NCBI GenBank assembly: GCA_031376995.1
Contig: JANMEO010000123.1
Span: 1 to 15,997 of the forward strand
Direction: 5' to 3'
Source: CANHBY01 sp031376995
GTDB lineage: Bacteria > Pseudomonadota > Gammaproteobacteria > Burkholderiales > Burkholderiaceae_C
Length of the DNA stretch: 15,997 bases
Positions 8,058 to 15,997 of the stretch are shown here, piece after piece. Under the pieces are notes generated by a model that was not told the origin of the DNA, searched no databases, and saw only the letters and a program-made list of their open reading frames with translations. Both the position numbers and the translations under genes were made by a program. Within the stretch, counting starts at the first letter, position 1; the number at the start of each line of letters is the position of its first letter.

Positions 8058-8930
8058 AAGCTTTTGGAGTGCGAAACTATAAAGCGTAGATTGGAAATTT
8101 AGGCTTCTGCGTTAGAGGGGTATAGGTATGGGCTTGAAGTCGACAATGCACCGGTCGACAAGGCCGATCAGAAGACCATCCTTCCCTCGCATCATCGCTC
8201 GGCTGCAGGTTCGGGACTCAACGTGTGCCTGCGTTTCACTCTGTAGTTTGAAGTAAAGACTGCCGGGGATGTCGCTCCCCAAGCAGGTCAACACGAGTTG
8301 AGCACGCTCGAGGTCAACTCGTAACATTTGATGTGATGGTTTTACATCCTAATGACTTATTCGAGACATCACAAGAGTGAATTCACGGGTGTACGACACC
8401 CAGCATAAGTTTTAAAGTTGACTAACGGCAGTGGTTTCAATGTGGCGGTTTAAGCGCCTGATCAGTTTGCTGCGCCAACACGGCGGCGGGCATTGTTTTA
8501 CCAGAGCCGAGGGTTTTAGCGCAACAGCAATACCATACCAATGGCAAGGCGTCTCGGGCATGAGAAAGCAGCAGTCAGGTGGGTTTAAGTCTCATGGTGG
8601 TGCTGCGCCGTGGGTCGCCGCAACCCAGCGGTTTGATCGGCAGGGGCTGAGAGCCTGCGTCTTCTTTGGCTCCGCCCATCTTTATCTTTGCACTGTCAAG
8701 CTACGCTCTGACAAGTTTTTTCCCCCATTTTCTACCGGTGTCACCATTGGGTCGCGCGTTTTTTGCGCGAGTCGTGAACCCCTATCGACATTGATTGATA
8801 TCGGATTTTTAGCCAATCAAACTTTGGCTCAGAAATGCTCAAGTGCTGTTTGGGGCGTACGCATCACGGGGTCTGTGCCCGATGATGGCTTGCGCGTCCA
8901 AATCGGCTCATTTTGGCGAACACATTCGCC
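8058..8930. other. Long intergenic region with no convincing gene
   Basis: Separates the divergently transcribed paralogue 2 (-) and the 1515-residue gene (+). 8058-8103 is the conserved upstream block of the NEL genes. A 71-codon - strand frame (8112-8327, starting MLRVDLERAQLVLTCLGSDI) could be a small protein ahead of paralogue 2, but it lacks a ribosome site and recognisable motifs. A 167-codon + strand frame (8431-8934) starts with GTG, overlaps the next gene and looks non-coding. Small inverted repeats are present: TCGCGC/GCGCGA around a T-rich loop (about 8752-8770), AGCCAA/TTGGCT (8811-8816, 8824-8829) and GGCGAA/TTCGCC (8915-8930) directly before the ATG at 8931. Promoters for both flanking genes should lie here, but none could be placed with confidence. 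Confidence 0.5.
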
Positions 8931-11900
8931 ATGAGCTTCATTCCCAAATTGACCCGGCCCAGGGTCGTCAATTTTACAAATACAACCGGAAAAAACTCAT
9001 CAAGTAATTTCTTCGGTTATGGAAAAGGCTACACCGAATGTCGCCCAATACCTGGGCATGCCAATTACAGCCCTGAGGCGGATATTTCAGCTCGTGTGGG
9101 ATCTCTCGAGCCTGGAAAAATTAGTATCAACGATATACGAAAAATTGTTGACCAGGCTAACAGTGATGTAAAACTGCCCCTCAGTCCATTGAATGCACGA
9201 GCCAGTGGCCAAGATCGGCAATTTTTTAGAAGTGTCGTCCGCCAGGCCCGCCAGGCAGGTCGACTGGTCGGTTGGGGACGTGAGCCATCGCCTCAGAATG
9301 ATAGTCACGTTCAGCGGGTTGATAGGCAAAGGGAATATCCGCTCATTCCACTAAAGTTCAAACATTTTCATGAGGAATCAAATAGGATAGAGAAACAGAT
9401 TCCTGGTAAATCGGTTGACTTGCGTGCCGCTGAAGAGATTGAAGCCATTTACTCCAGCAGGAAGCAGCAGCGCCAGGGAGTTGAATCGATTATTGAGTTG
9501 GAAATGGCTGATGCTGCGGCCAAGCAGCTCCGGTTGCAAAATGAAAAGGACGTCATAGCTCTTGAAATAAATATTATTGATAATGAAAAAAAGCGTATTG
9601 ATCTATTGACTGAACTTTCTGATTTTGGGGATTATTTGGCTGCTAAGCCTGGTCCGCTTGATCCCGATAGTATAAATAAACTCCGTGAAGAGGCAAAAAA
9701 AGCCACCGATGACAAAGATGAAGTCTTTAGTAAGTTGGAGAAGGACCAAAATTTTTTGGAGCCTCTTCAGCGGGATATTAAAGCCTTAACGGGGGAAATT
9801 AAAAAAATTGAAAAATTGGAGCCGTATATTTCCGTTCGTTCTAAATATGGAATCGAATTGATGGGCCTATTAGAGGAATATCGTAAGAATCTTGAGGATT
9901 GTAATGCAGTACTTCCGTACTGTTTGAAAGAGATTGAAGATGGAAAGGCGCGGCTGAAGCAGTGTGTTGCTGAGGAAGTGAGGGTTCAAAAAAATATAGA
10001 AGATAGAATTGAAAAAAATATAGAAGATAGAATTGAAAAAAAATTTCCAGGGATTGATAAGGAATTAGACGAGCTGCACAGAGAGTCTGAACGTCTTAGG
10101 CGTGAAAAGTCGAATTTGACGAAAAATTGTTCGGCTGCGGTAAATGATTTTGCTCGCGCCGGTCAATCTAAAGAATATTATGAAGAAAAGCTTCTTGACC
10201 GCAAAAGTGATATAATAAAATTAGGAAATAAGCAGGGTTATCTCGCTGGTGAACTACAGCGCTTGCTAGCCCACAGTGATAGGTTTCATAATGATCGCAT
10301 ATTGGAGTCGAAGCGTTTCATAGCCTTGCCAGAGAAGGCTAAAGATTTCAACATAAACAGCCTTGACAATATATTTAATAACCCGCCAGGGTTTTTTGAT
10401 GAGGCTTGCGACAATCAGGATGTCTCTAGGGTGGACGTCGATGCAATGCAGGACCTTAATGATTTAAGGGCGCAAATGAATCAATTGGCCCAGCGCCTGC
10501 AGGAAGCGGATCCTCCTCTTGATCAGTCCAGTGTGGCTCTGCATGTTCAGCTGATTTCTCGCGCCTTGGCGGATACCTCGAAGCGCAATCCGGGTGATGC
10601 GGCCACCGCTTTGCGCGAACTCATGGAGCTGACTTTTGATGAATTGGTGCCAAAACCTGGAAGGGACTTCAATAATAACCCTGCGAGTCTGGGCGATACT
10701 GATGACAGCCCAAAAAAGAAGGTCGCCATTTTATTGGCCCATCTTCCCAATGGCGTGGATTTACTCAAGCGGTTGGTTAAGCCTGGTGAAAATTCGCCGT
10801 CAAAGGAGTTGGAAGATGCTGTTCGCGTTTATTTGCATGTGTCAAGGTTGTTGGAGCCTGATCAATCGGGGAACCACATCAACGTTGATAATCCATTTCT
10901 TGAGAGGGCGCTCCTCGCTGCTAGCCATATTGCACATGGATCAATTGATGATCCCATCTACAACAATACTAAGGTGACTTCCGAATCAATTGATAATAAA
11001 GATGAGGAGATCTTTAATGATAACAAGCGCATAGATTGTAATGATTCCAAGTCTCCCCAGTTGCAAAACTTCTATAAACTCGCTACTGATTACCGAATTG
11101 CTTTTGGTGTCGTTAAAAATGGGTTTACTTCTTTGGGGGGCGGAAGTGATTTTCAAGAAATTAACAGCCAACTCAAAAAATTGCCGAATCTATGGGATAA
11201 AGACGGTATCTCTTTAGTCAATATGATGGCTACCGATGTGGGGTATCCAACTGCAGGCGGACTGCTTATATCTCATTTGGATGTGGCCCGAAATGAGTTG
11301 CATAAATTTGTTGATGCCCATTTAACTGATGCCAATGGTAACCCTGAGAAGATTAAACATTTACTATTGGCGCAAGCCACTCTCAACCACATCGAATCGT
11401 GTGTAAAGTCGGGTCAGCGGATTGACGATATCAAGCTGGATAAACGCGCTTGGCGTGGCATCAATAGAGAGGTTTGGCGTGCAACAAGAAACAGGGAATC
11501 CTCCCCCGCGACTCGACCCCTTCAGTTGGGACGCCGCAACTATCCCAGGCCTGTCAATCGCCAAGCCGATTCAAGTCAACCTGTTCCAAATGTTTTGCGG
11601 GTTAAGGCTAGTTCTACTGTCTTTGAGGCGCTGACTCAACTGAAAAACCTCTTAGCACCAACTTTCTCTGATCAAGGGGCGCCTCAATCTGAAGCAAAGT
11701 TGCCACCTTCCTCGGTTGTTCCCTCGGTGGGGCCTCAGAACATTTCAACGCGATCAATTGCCAACGAATCTCTATCATCTGAAAACTCGCATGATGCAGA
11801 TGATGATGATGATCTCTCCACTCAGTCATTTTTAGTCGATGGGATTATTTCTGTAAGCGATCTGGGCGATGATCATTCTGTCAATGAATCCTCTAACGTA

Positions 11901-13478
11901 TCGCCGATAGTATCTTCTTTGCCCACTCCGCAGCCCATGGGTTCATTGTGGTCTAAGTTTGATAATGCTTTGACAAAAGCTTCAGACCCGAACAATCAGA
12001 GCGATTCCTTGCTCGACACAGAAATTGATCAGCCCTCAAAGGCATCTTCGAGCGAGTCACAGATTTCGCCTTTAGTGAAATCACTTCTGTACTCGCCCTC
12101 ATATTTTCCCAATTTTGGGCGCTCTGCGCGTCAGAAAGGGGTGGAGCAGGGAATTTCTACGAATGGGTTGTTTGCCCTCGTTAAACCCATAGCCGATCTA
12201 TTTGTTGCTGTGTTTCGGTTTGAGTTCAAATATTCAAAGGCCCTGCTAGATGAGGCCGCAGTAGGCCGTGACCCCTATGGTTTGTCTTTGTCTATTTCAA
12301 CCAACAAGATCAAAACGTTAGGATGGGGTTTCTCACCCGGCGCTCAGACTCCCTCGTACCCAGTGACGTTGGGTGGTAGAGCATCCTGGTTCCGATCTCG
12401 CGAGTCAAAAGAGGTCCAAGAAAGTGTCAACGTTCGTTGGGCAAGTGTTCCTCACAAGAATCATCTGAATCCTGATTTGAGTAACGACTTAGAAAATGGA
12501 GTTAAAACCATTCTTAATTGGAAAACTCAGGGTTACAAGGGGCCTGCGTACGCCTTGTTTGATCAATATTATGATATTTCGGCCACCACTTACAACGGTT
12601 CCAAGTCAATCAATCACACTACCCGTTCTGGTTTGTTAGGCTTCTTAGGTTTTGGGTGGAATTGGGATGCTGATGTTAACGGTTTGCAATCCAATGGAGT
12701 TGGTCTCGCCAGCTCAAGCACGCAGCAAAAGAGCGACTTCAAGACCAATGGTGGGGCGCAAGGCCTTCACGTCACCAAAAAAACCTCCAGTCATACGGTC
12801 AGTGTTTTTGCACGCATGCTCGCTGGTATTGGCAGCATGCAGGGTGCTTGGGGGGTTCAAGGTTATCCTTTGTCGTACAACCGGGCAAGGAATTTGCGAC
12901 TTAACAGTGCCACCGCAGCCAATACCTTGGTTGGACAGCCAGACGGATCGATGGCAGGCGATCGTTCTGTGGAGTACACCGATTTTAAGGAGTTCGAAAA
13001 GCTGGTGGCTTTGTGCCGTGAAAAATTGATTACAGAATTCATCAAATCTCCCCTTATCACTTGGCCAGAGGGTATAACAAAAGATACTAATCTAGTAGCC
13101 ATGCGTGCCGTCGCTGAGGACGAGCTGGACAGCTTCATGCGTCAGGCCAAAGAGTCGATGGCCGCCCAGACGGTGAGCTGTGAAATGTCAATCAAACTGA
13201 AAACTGAAGTCGCCGGGCAGATCACTAATTTGTTAGCCCTTAAAGAGCTCGCTCTCAAAGGAGAAAATCACACCGAGGCTTATGCCTTGCAAAATAAAAT
13301 TGATGCAATTTGGAACAGTGACTCGTCTTTCGATCCGCAATTTCTGAAGGTGATTAACCGCAGCTCCGTCTCCCAAAAGAGCGGGGTGGAATATCTGCTG
13401 AGTAGTCAGGACATCAATGCAGCCCATGCCATGCGACTGGTTGACTTTTACCCGCGTCCGAACAGACCCACCCTGTAA
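8931..13478 (+). CDS. Giant coiled-coil protein of unknown family (1515 aa), candidate secreted effector
   Basis: I do not recognise a family. The N-terminus (MSFIPKLTRPRVVNFTNTTG) is polar and Ser/Thr/Asn-rich with no signal peptide, as in many type III substrates. Residues about 145-465 are highly charged and heptad-like, probably a long coiled coil, with an exact duplication of NIEDRIEK (about 355-370). Helical segments follow (about 500-850). Residues about 850-1060 are Ser/Pro-rich and disordered-looking, with a run of five Asp. A short hydrophobic segment (about 1079-1098, LFALVKPIADLFVAVFRF) precedes a strand-rich part (about 1115-1310) with alternating polar and hydrophobic residues and many Gly, Trp and Tyr. 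The C-terminus is again helical. ATG 8931 is preferred over TTG 8913, though neither has a clear ribosome site. The coding sequence is notably AT-rich near 9540-10400, unlike the oxidase genes, suggesting transfer. An effector role is inferred from its neighbours. Confidence 0.8.
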   Translation: MSFIPKLTRPRVVNFTNTTGKNSSSNFFGYGKGYTECRPIPGHANYSPEADISARVGSLEPGKISINDIRKIVDQANSDVKLPLSPLNARASGQDRQFFRSVVRQARQAGRLVGWGREPSPQNDSHVQRVDRQREYPLIPLKFKHFHEESNRIEKQIPGKSVDLRAAEEIEAIYSSRKQQRQGVESIIELEMADAAAKQLRLQNEKDVIALEINIIDNEKKRIDLLTELSDFGDYLAAKPGPLDPDSINKLREEAKKATDDKDEVFSKLEKDQNFLEPLQRDIKALTGEIKKIEKLEPYISVRSKYGIELMGLLEEYRKNLEDCNAVLPYCLKEIEDGKARLKQCVAEEVRVQKNIEDRIEKNIEDRIEKKFPGIDKELDELHRESERLRREKSNLTKNCSAAVNDFARAGQSKEYYEEKLLDRKSDIIKLGNKQGYLAGELQRLLAHSDRFHNDRILESKRFIALPEKAKDFNINSLDNIFNNPPGFFDEACDNQDVSRVDVDAMQDLNDLRAQMNQLAQRLQEADPPLDQSSVALHVQLISRALADTSKRNPGDAATALRELMELTFDELVPKPGRDFNNNPASLGDTDDSPKKKVAILLAHLPNGVDLLKRLVKPGENSPSKELEDAVRVYLHVSRLLEPDQSGNHINVDNPFLERALLAASHIAHGSIDDPIYNNTKVTSESIDNKDEEIFNDNKRIDCNDSKSPQLQNFYKLATDYRIAFGVVKNGFTSLGGGSDFQEINSQLKKLPNLWDKDGISLVNMMATDVGYPTAGGLLISHLDVARNELHKFVDAHLTDANGNPEKIKHLLLAQATLNHIESCVKSGQRIDDIKLDKRAWRGINREVWRATRNRESSPATRPLQLGRRNYPRPVNRQADSSQPVPNVLRVKASSTVFEALTQLKNLLAPTFSDQGAPQSEAKLPPSSVVPSVGPQNISTRSIANESLSSENSHDADDDDDLSTQSFLVDGIISVSDLGDDHSVNESSNVSPIVSSLPTPQPMGSLWSKFDNALTKASDPNNQSDSLLDTEIDQPSKASSSESQISPLVKSLLYSPSYFPNFGRSARQKGVEQGISTNGLFALVKPIADLFVAVFRFEFKYSKALLDEAAVGRDPYGLSLSISTNKIKTLGWGFSPGAQTPSYPVTLGGRASWFRSRESKEVQESVNVRWASVPHKNHLNPDLSNDLENGVKTILNWKTQGYKGPAYALFDQYYDISATTYNGSKSINHTTRSGLLGFLGFGWNWDADVNGLQSNGVGLASSSTQQKSDFKTNGGAQGLHVTKKTSSHTVSVFARMLAGIGSMQGAWGVQGYPLSYNRARNLRLNSATAANTLVGQPDGSMAGDRSVEYTDFKEFEKLVALCREKLITEFIKSPLITWPEGITKDTNLVAMRAVAEDELDSFMRQAKESMAAQTVSCEMSIKLKTEVAGQITNLLALKELALKGENHTEAYALQNKIDAIWNSDSSFDPQFLKVINRSSVSQKSGVEYLLSSQDINAAHAMRLVDFYPRPNRPTL
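9993..10040 (+). repeat. Perfect 24-bp tandem duplication within the coiled coil
   Basis: Two identical 24-bp units (9993-10016 and 10017-10040) encode the repeated octapeptide NIEDRIEK. The unit keeps the reading frame, so copy-number change would lengthen the coiled coil without a frameshift. It lies in a stretch rich in A-runs, where replication slippage is plausible. Confidence 0.9.
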
Positions 13479-13492
13479 CCGGTATCAACCCA

Positions 13493-13517
13493 GCATCTTC
13501 AGTTCCGAGGGGTATAG
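13493..13517 (+). repeat. 25-bp direct repeat, copy 2
   Basis: Second copy of the repeat at 5665-5689 (23 of 25 identical). It lies in the 50-bp gap between the convergent stop codons of the 1515-residue gene and the twin-transmembrane gene, close to the right edge of the inserted region. No hairpin with a T-run is present in this gap, so a terminator could not be placed. Confidence 0.65.
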
Positions 13518-13528
13518 AACCCGCGTGC

Positions 13529-13771
13529 TTACAATCCCCTGGGCTCGATCCACCCCAGCCCATACGCCAGCCAAATGCATGCAAATAGGGCAATCGACAG
13601 GGCCACCCGCAGCGCCAAGGCGCGCATCATGGTGGGGGACTTGGACTTGGTTTTTGTTGGGTCTTGATCTTGACCTTGGCCTTGGTCTGGAGGCTGACGC
13701 ACCATGGTGATGCCTGCGAACAGCAGGGCGCCTAAAATGGCAACAAAGGCCGCTGCAATGAAGAGGTTCAT
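13529..13771 (-). CDS. Twin-transmembrane protein (DUF2909-like, 80 aa)
   Basis: Small inner-membrane protein with two helices: about residues 3-21 (FIAAAFVAILGALLFAG) and about 55-75 (ALRVALSIALFACIWLAYG), joined by a hydrophilic Gln/Asp/Lys/Ser/Thr-rich loop that is unusually long and repetitive. The ATG at 13771 (MNLFIAAAF) is chosen because related proteins start right at the first helix; an earlier ATG at 13831 would add 20 residues and overlap the SURF1 start. Small two-helix proteins occupy this place next to SURF1 in Burkholderiales oxidase loci, on the opposite strand as here. Function is unknown. Confidence 0.75.
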   Translation of the reverse strand: MNLFIAAAFVAILGALLFAGITMVRQPPDQGQGQDQDPTKTKSKSPTMMRALALRVALSIALFACIWLAYGLGWIEPRGL

Positions 13772-13810
13772 GAGTTTGAGGGTTGGGTTGAGTCGGGGGC
13801 TTGTCTCGAG

Positions 13811-14536
13811 ATGATGAGGGTGTTGCAACATCGATGGTTGATTCTTTGTGTCACCCTTTTGTCTGTGGCGGGTTTGGCGCGCTTAGGCTGGTGGCAATTG
13901 TGCCGCGCTGCTGAGAAAGAAGCGCTGCAGGCTGCCATTGTGGCCCAGGCTTCGAGCCCCATTTTGCGCAATGCTGACCTTGTGCCCACAGACGCCACGG
14001 CGCAGATGCATCAGCGGGTGCAGCTGCGCGGGCATTGGCAGGCCGATGCCACGGTTTATTTAGACAACCGCCCCATGTCGGGCCGAGTGGGGTTTATTGT
14101 GGTCACCCCGCTCAGGCTCGAGGGTCGCCAGGAGGCCATCGCTGTGCAGCGGGGTTGGATACCCCGCGATGCCTTGCAACGCACCCGCTTGGTCCCCGTG
14201 GCAACGCCTGCAAGTTTGGTCGAAATTGAAGGCCGTTTGGCGCCTGAGCCCAGCGCTTTGTTAGAGCTTGGCGGCACAGCGCAGGCTGTTGGAGCAATCC
14301 GGCAAAATATCAGCTTGGCCGCTTATGGCCGAGCGACAGGACTTGACCTCATGCCGCTGAGCGTGCAGCAACAAGCACCTGTCGAGGCCCCTTTCGTGCG
14401 CGACTGGCCCAGCCCCGTGGTCAATGTGCAAAAGCACTATGGCTACGCTTTTCAATGGTTTGCAATGTGTGCCCTGGTGGTGGGCTTGTATGTCTGGTTC
14501 CAACTCATCCAACCCTGGCGGGTCCGAACACCCTGA
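13811..14536 (+). CDS. SURF1 family cytochrome oxidase assembly protein
   Basis: Inner-membrane assembly factor that binds heme A and helps place it in subunit I. The 241-residue product has an N-terminal membrane helix (about 9-25) followed by the family motif LGWWQLCRAAEK (25-36), a periplasmic domain including YLDNRPMSGRVGF (83-95), GWIPR (115-119) and a second helix near the C-terminus preceded by HYGYAFQWF (209-217). Length and both signature motifs are typical. A second ATG follows at 13814 and either could be used. The gene is divergent from the twin-transmembrane gene with about 40 bp between, so its promoter is probably there or within that gene. The 3' end overlaps the next gene. 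Confidence 0.95.
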   Translation: MMRVLQHRWLILCVTLLSVAGLARLGWWQLCRAAEKEALQAAIVAQASSPILRNADLVPTDATAQMHQRVQLRGHWQADATVYLDNRPMSGRVGFIVVTPLRLEGRQEAIAVQRGWIPRDALQRTRLVPVATPASLVEIEGRLAPEPSALLELGGTAQAVGAIRQNISLAAYGRATGLDLMPLSVQQQAPVEAPFVRDWPSPVVNVQKHYGYAFQWFAMCALVVGLYVWFQLIQPWRVRTP

Positions 14537-15218
14537 GCGTGATCAAGCCCCCCTGGGGCTGACGGTTCACAGCGTGCCCTTGCCCAGCATGGCGCAGGCG
14601 CGTCAATCTCGCGGGCGTTGGCAAATGCTGCTGGTGTTGGCCTGTTGTGCGGCACCCGTGGTGGCTTCGTACCTGACCTATTTTGTGATTCGCCCTGAGG
14701 GCCGCTCTAACTTCAGCGACCTCATTGATGCACGGCCTATTCCTGAGCAGCTCTCTTTGACAAAGCTCAACGGTGCAGCCATCCCTGCCAGCGCTCTCAA
14801 GGGCCAATGGTTGTTGGTTGTGGTTTCAGGGGGCGCTTGCAAGGCCCGTTGTGAAAACAACCTCCTGGTGCAAGCTCGCCTGCGCGAAGCCTTAGGCCGT
14901 GAAAAAGACCGTGTCGACAAAGTTTGGTTCATCACCGATGAGGCTCAGCCTGCTGCGGCCACTTTGGCCGCCATCGGTGGCACCGAGGTGATGCGGGTGC
15001 CACCGATGGCGCTGGCTCAGTGGCTGCAACCAGCCACCGGCCAGACCTTGGCAGACCACCTCTACATCATTGACCCTATGGGCCAATGGATGATGCGTGC
15101 GCCACCGATTCCCTCGCCACAAGACGATCCGGCCCCCAGTACCAAGCTCAAGCGAGACCTTGAGCGTTTGTTGCGTGCTTCGGCCTCGTGGGATCAGCCA
15201 GGGCGGCCGGCCCCATGA
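14490..15218 (+). CDS. Sco-like membrane-anchored protein in cytochrome oxidase locus
   Basis: A 242-residue protein with one membrane helix (about residues 45-66), then a soluble domain facing the periplasm. It carries ACKARC, a CxxxC pair (C117, C121) where Sco/SenC copper chaperones have theirs, and DHLYIIDPMGQ with H190 at the position of the third Sco ligand. A role in copper insertion or thiol reduction during oxidase assembly is inferred; the CP residues of classical Sco proteins are absent, so it is a divergent member. The start at 14490 (MSGSN) overlaps SURF1 by 47 bp; ATG 14589 (MAQARQ), giving 209 residues, is an alternative, and neither has a strong ribosome site. The stop overlaps the ctaA start in ATGA. 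Confidence 0.85.
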   Translation: MSGSNSSNPGGSEHPERDQAPLGLTVHSVPLPSMAQARQSRGRWQMLLVLACCAAPVVASYLTYFVIRPEGRSNFSDLIDARPIPEQLSLTKLNGAAIPASALKGQWLLVVVSGGACKARCENNLLVQARLREALGREKDRVDKVWFITDEAQPAAATLAAIGGTEVMRVPPMALAQWLQPATGQTLADHLYIIDPMGQWMMRAPPIPSPQDDPAPSTKLKRDLERLLRASASWDQPGRPAP

Positions 15219-15997
15219 GTGTGGACTTGAGCCCTTTGCTGTCCATGATTTTGTTGGCGGTGTGCCTGGCTACAGCGCCCTTGGCGTGGGTTTGGCTGCG
15301 CCAGCGCGATCAAGCACCTGCGGCGCGCTTGCGTGCGCTGACCTTGCTGACGCTGTTTTTGACTTTCGATTTGGTGGCTTTTGGCGCGTTCACGCGTTTG
15401 ACCGATTCGGGTTTGGGTTGCCCTGATTGGCCGGGTTGCTATGGCAGCCTCAGCCCTTTGGGCGCTGTGGATGAAATTCACGCGGCCCAAAGTGCCATGC
15501 CTCATGGCCCCGTCACCCACAGCAAAGCCTGGATTGAAATGATTCATCGCTACCTGGCCGCCACGGTGGGGGTTTTGATCACCGTCATGATGGTGTTCAG
15601 CGTCTGGCTGGCACGATGTGGGCAGGCGGGTCAGTCGCCTTGGTGGCCCACGCTGACTTGGGTGGCCGTGTGTTTACAGGGGGCGTTTGGGGCCTTCACG
15701 GTCACGCTCAAGCTCTACCCTGCGGTGGTGACGGCGCATTTGTTGGGGGGGTTGGCGCTGCTGGTGATGCTGAGCGCTCAGGCCGAGCTGCAGACACCGC
15801 GCAGGCTGGTGCTCAGTCGTTTGGAGCGGGCCGCGGTGCTGGGGGTGTTTGTGTTGAGTGTGCTGCAAATCATTTTGGGCGGCTGGGTGAGCACCAATTA
15901 TGCGGTGCTGGCTTGCACCGATTTTCCCCTTTGCCAGGGCAGCCTGTGGCCGCCCATGGACTTCTCGCAGGCTTTTGTGCCTTGGCGTGAATTGGGG
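15215..15997 (+). CDS. ctaA: Heme A synthase CtaA/Cox15, 5' part (3' end outside window)
   Basis: Inner-membrane enzyme that oxidises the methyl group of heme O to a formyl group, giving heme A for the oxidase. The 261 codons in the window stay open to the last base. Family motifs are clear: RLTDSGLGCPDWPGCYG (61-77), EMIHR with the heme-ligand histidine H111, AHLLGGL with H175, and GGWVSTNYAVLACTDFPLCQG beginning at 222, with the conserved cysteine pair C234 and C240. About six membrane segments are visible. The start overlaps the stop of the Sco-like gene by 4 bp (ATGA), which indicates coupling in one operon with SURF1 and the Sco-like gene. Confidence 0.95.
   Translation, partial: MSVDLSPLLSMILLAVCLATAPLAWVWLRQRDQAPAARLRALTLLTLFLTFDLVAFGAFTRLTDSGLGCPDWPGCYGSLSPLGAVDEIHAAQSAMPHGPVTHSKAWIEMIHRYLAATVGVLITVMMVFSVWLARCGQAGQSPWWPTLTWVAVCLQGAFGAFTVTLKLYPAVVTAHLLGGLALLVMLSAQAELQTPRRLVLSRLERAAVLGVFVLSVLQIILGGWVSTNYAVLACTDFPLCQGSLWPPMDFSQAFVPWRELG

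Larger units (their letters stand above)
3230..8103. repeat. Tandem segmental duplication carrying the two NEL-effector genes
   Basis: Two diverged copies of one segment lie head to tail: about 3230-5634 and 5959-8103. Homology begins outside the genes, about 40 bp beyond each stop codon (AATTAAGTCGGTTCATGC at 3230 against AATTGAGTCAGTTCATGC at 5959), and ends about 46 bp upstream of each start codon. The copies are 2405 and 2145 bp; almost all of the difference is an 86-codon stretch present only in the first gene. The roughly 324 bp between the copies (5635-5958) are unrelated to either copy. The level of divergence shows that the duplication is not recent. Confidence 0.85.

Noticed and set aside
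8913..8930. TTG start adding six residues to the giant protein
   Set aside because: An in-frame ATG follows at 8931 and the TTG has no ribosome site; ATG preferred, though the choice is not certain.
5589..8930. PIP or hrpII boxes (paired TTCG) as evidence of type III regulation
   Set aside because: Single TTCG or TTCGC sites occur, but none with the right partner and spacing upstream of the three candidate effector genes.
8431..8934. 167-codon + strand frame upstream of the giant gene
   Set aside because: GTG start, no ribosome site, no protein-like pattern of conserved or hydrophobic segments, and it overlaps the next gene start; probably chance.
8931..13478. WxxxE-type effector motif or AvrE family membership of the giant protein
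   Set aside because: Tryptophan contexts were checked by eye and no WxxxE was found; resemblance to AvrE is limited to size and a strand-rich C-terminal part.

Overview
The window looks like a chromosomal piece of a betaproteobacterium of the order Burkholderiales, most likely family Comamonadaceae. The basis is the gene order of the aa3-type cytochrome c oxidase locus (ctaD, a 37-residue assembly protein, ctaG, a DUF2970 protein, ctaE, then a twin-transmembrane protein, SURF1, a Sco-like protein and ctaA) and the GC-rich codon usage of these genes. No rRNA, tRNA or CRISPR array was seen.

Layout: 1-2976 holds the 3' part of ctaD and the tightly packed downstream genes through ctaE, all on the + strand. 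2974-3207 holds a 214-bp miniature inverted-repeat element whose apparent 10-bp target duplication includes the ctaE stop codon. 3230-8103 holds two tandem paralogous genes on the - strand, for 772- and 686-residue proteins. Each has a polar N-terminus, leucine-rich repeats of the bacterial LPX type and a C-terminal NEL (novel E3 ubiquitin ligase) domain of the IpaH/SspH/SlrP family with an intact CxD catalytic motif. 8104-8930 is a long stretch with no convincing gene. 8931-13478 (+) encodes a 1515-residue protein of unrecognised family that is AT-rich, with a long charged coiled coil and a strand-rich C-terminal third. From 13529 the oxidase assembly genes resume: twin-transmembrane protein (-), SURF1, Sco-like protein and the 5' part of ctaA, which runs off the end.

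The oxidase genes make and assemble the terminal oxidase: CtaD and CtaE are subunits I and III, CtaG and the Sco-like protein handle copper, SURF1 and CtaA handle heme A. The ~10.5 kb between ctaE and the twin-transmembrane gene has no evident respiratory role and looks like an acquired effector island. NEL ligases are known as type III secreted proteins that ubiquitinate eukaryotic host proteins, so this bacterium probably interacts with a eukaryote, perhaps a protist. No secretion-system gene is in the window.

The most interesting features are: the architecture of the two NEL proteins, where the LRR C-terminal cap occurs twice before a single NEL domain; the concentration of differences between the paralogues on the predicted LRR recognition face; the giant neighbour protein as a candidate new effector; and an abrupt codon-usage change inside ctaD near position 335.
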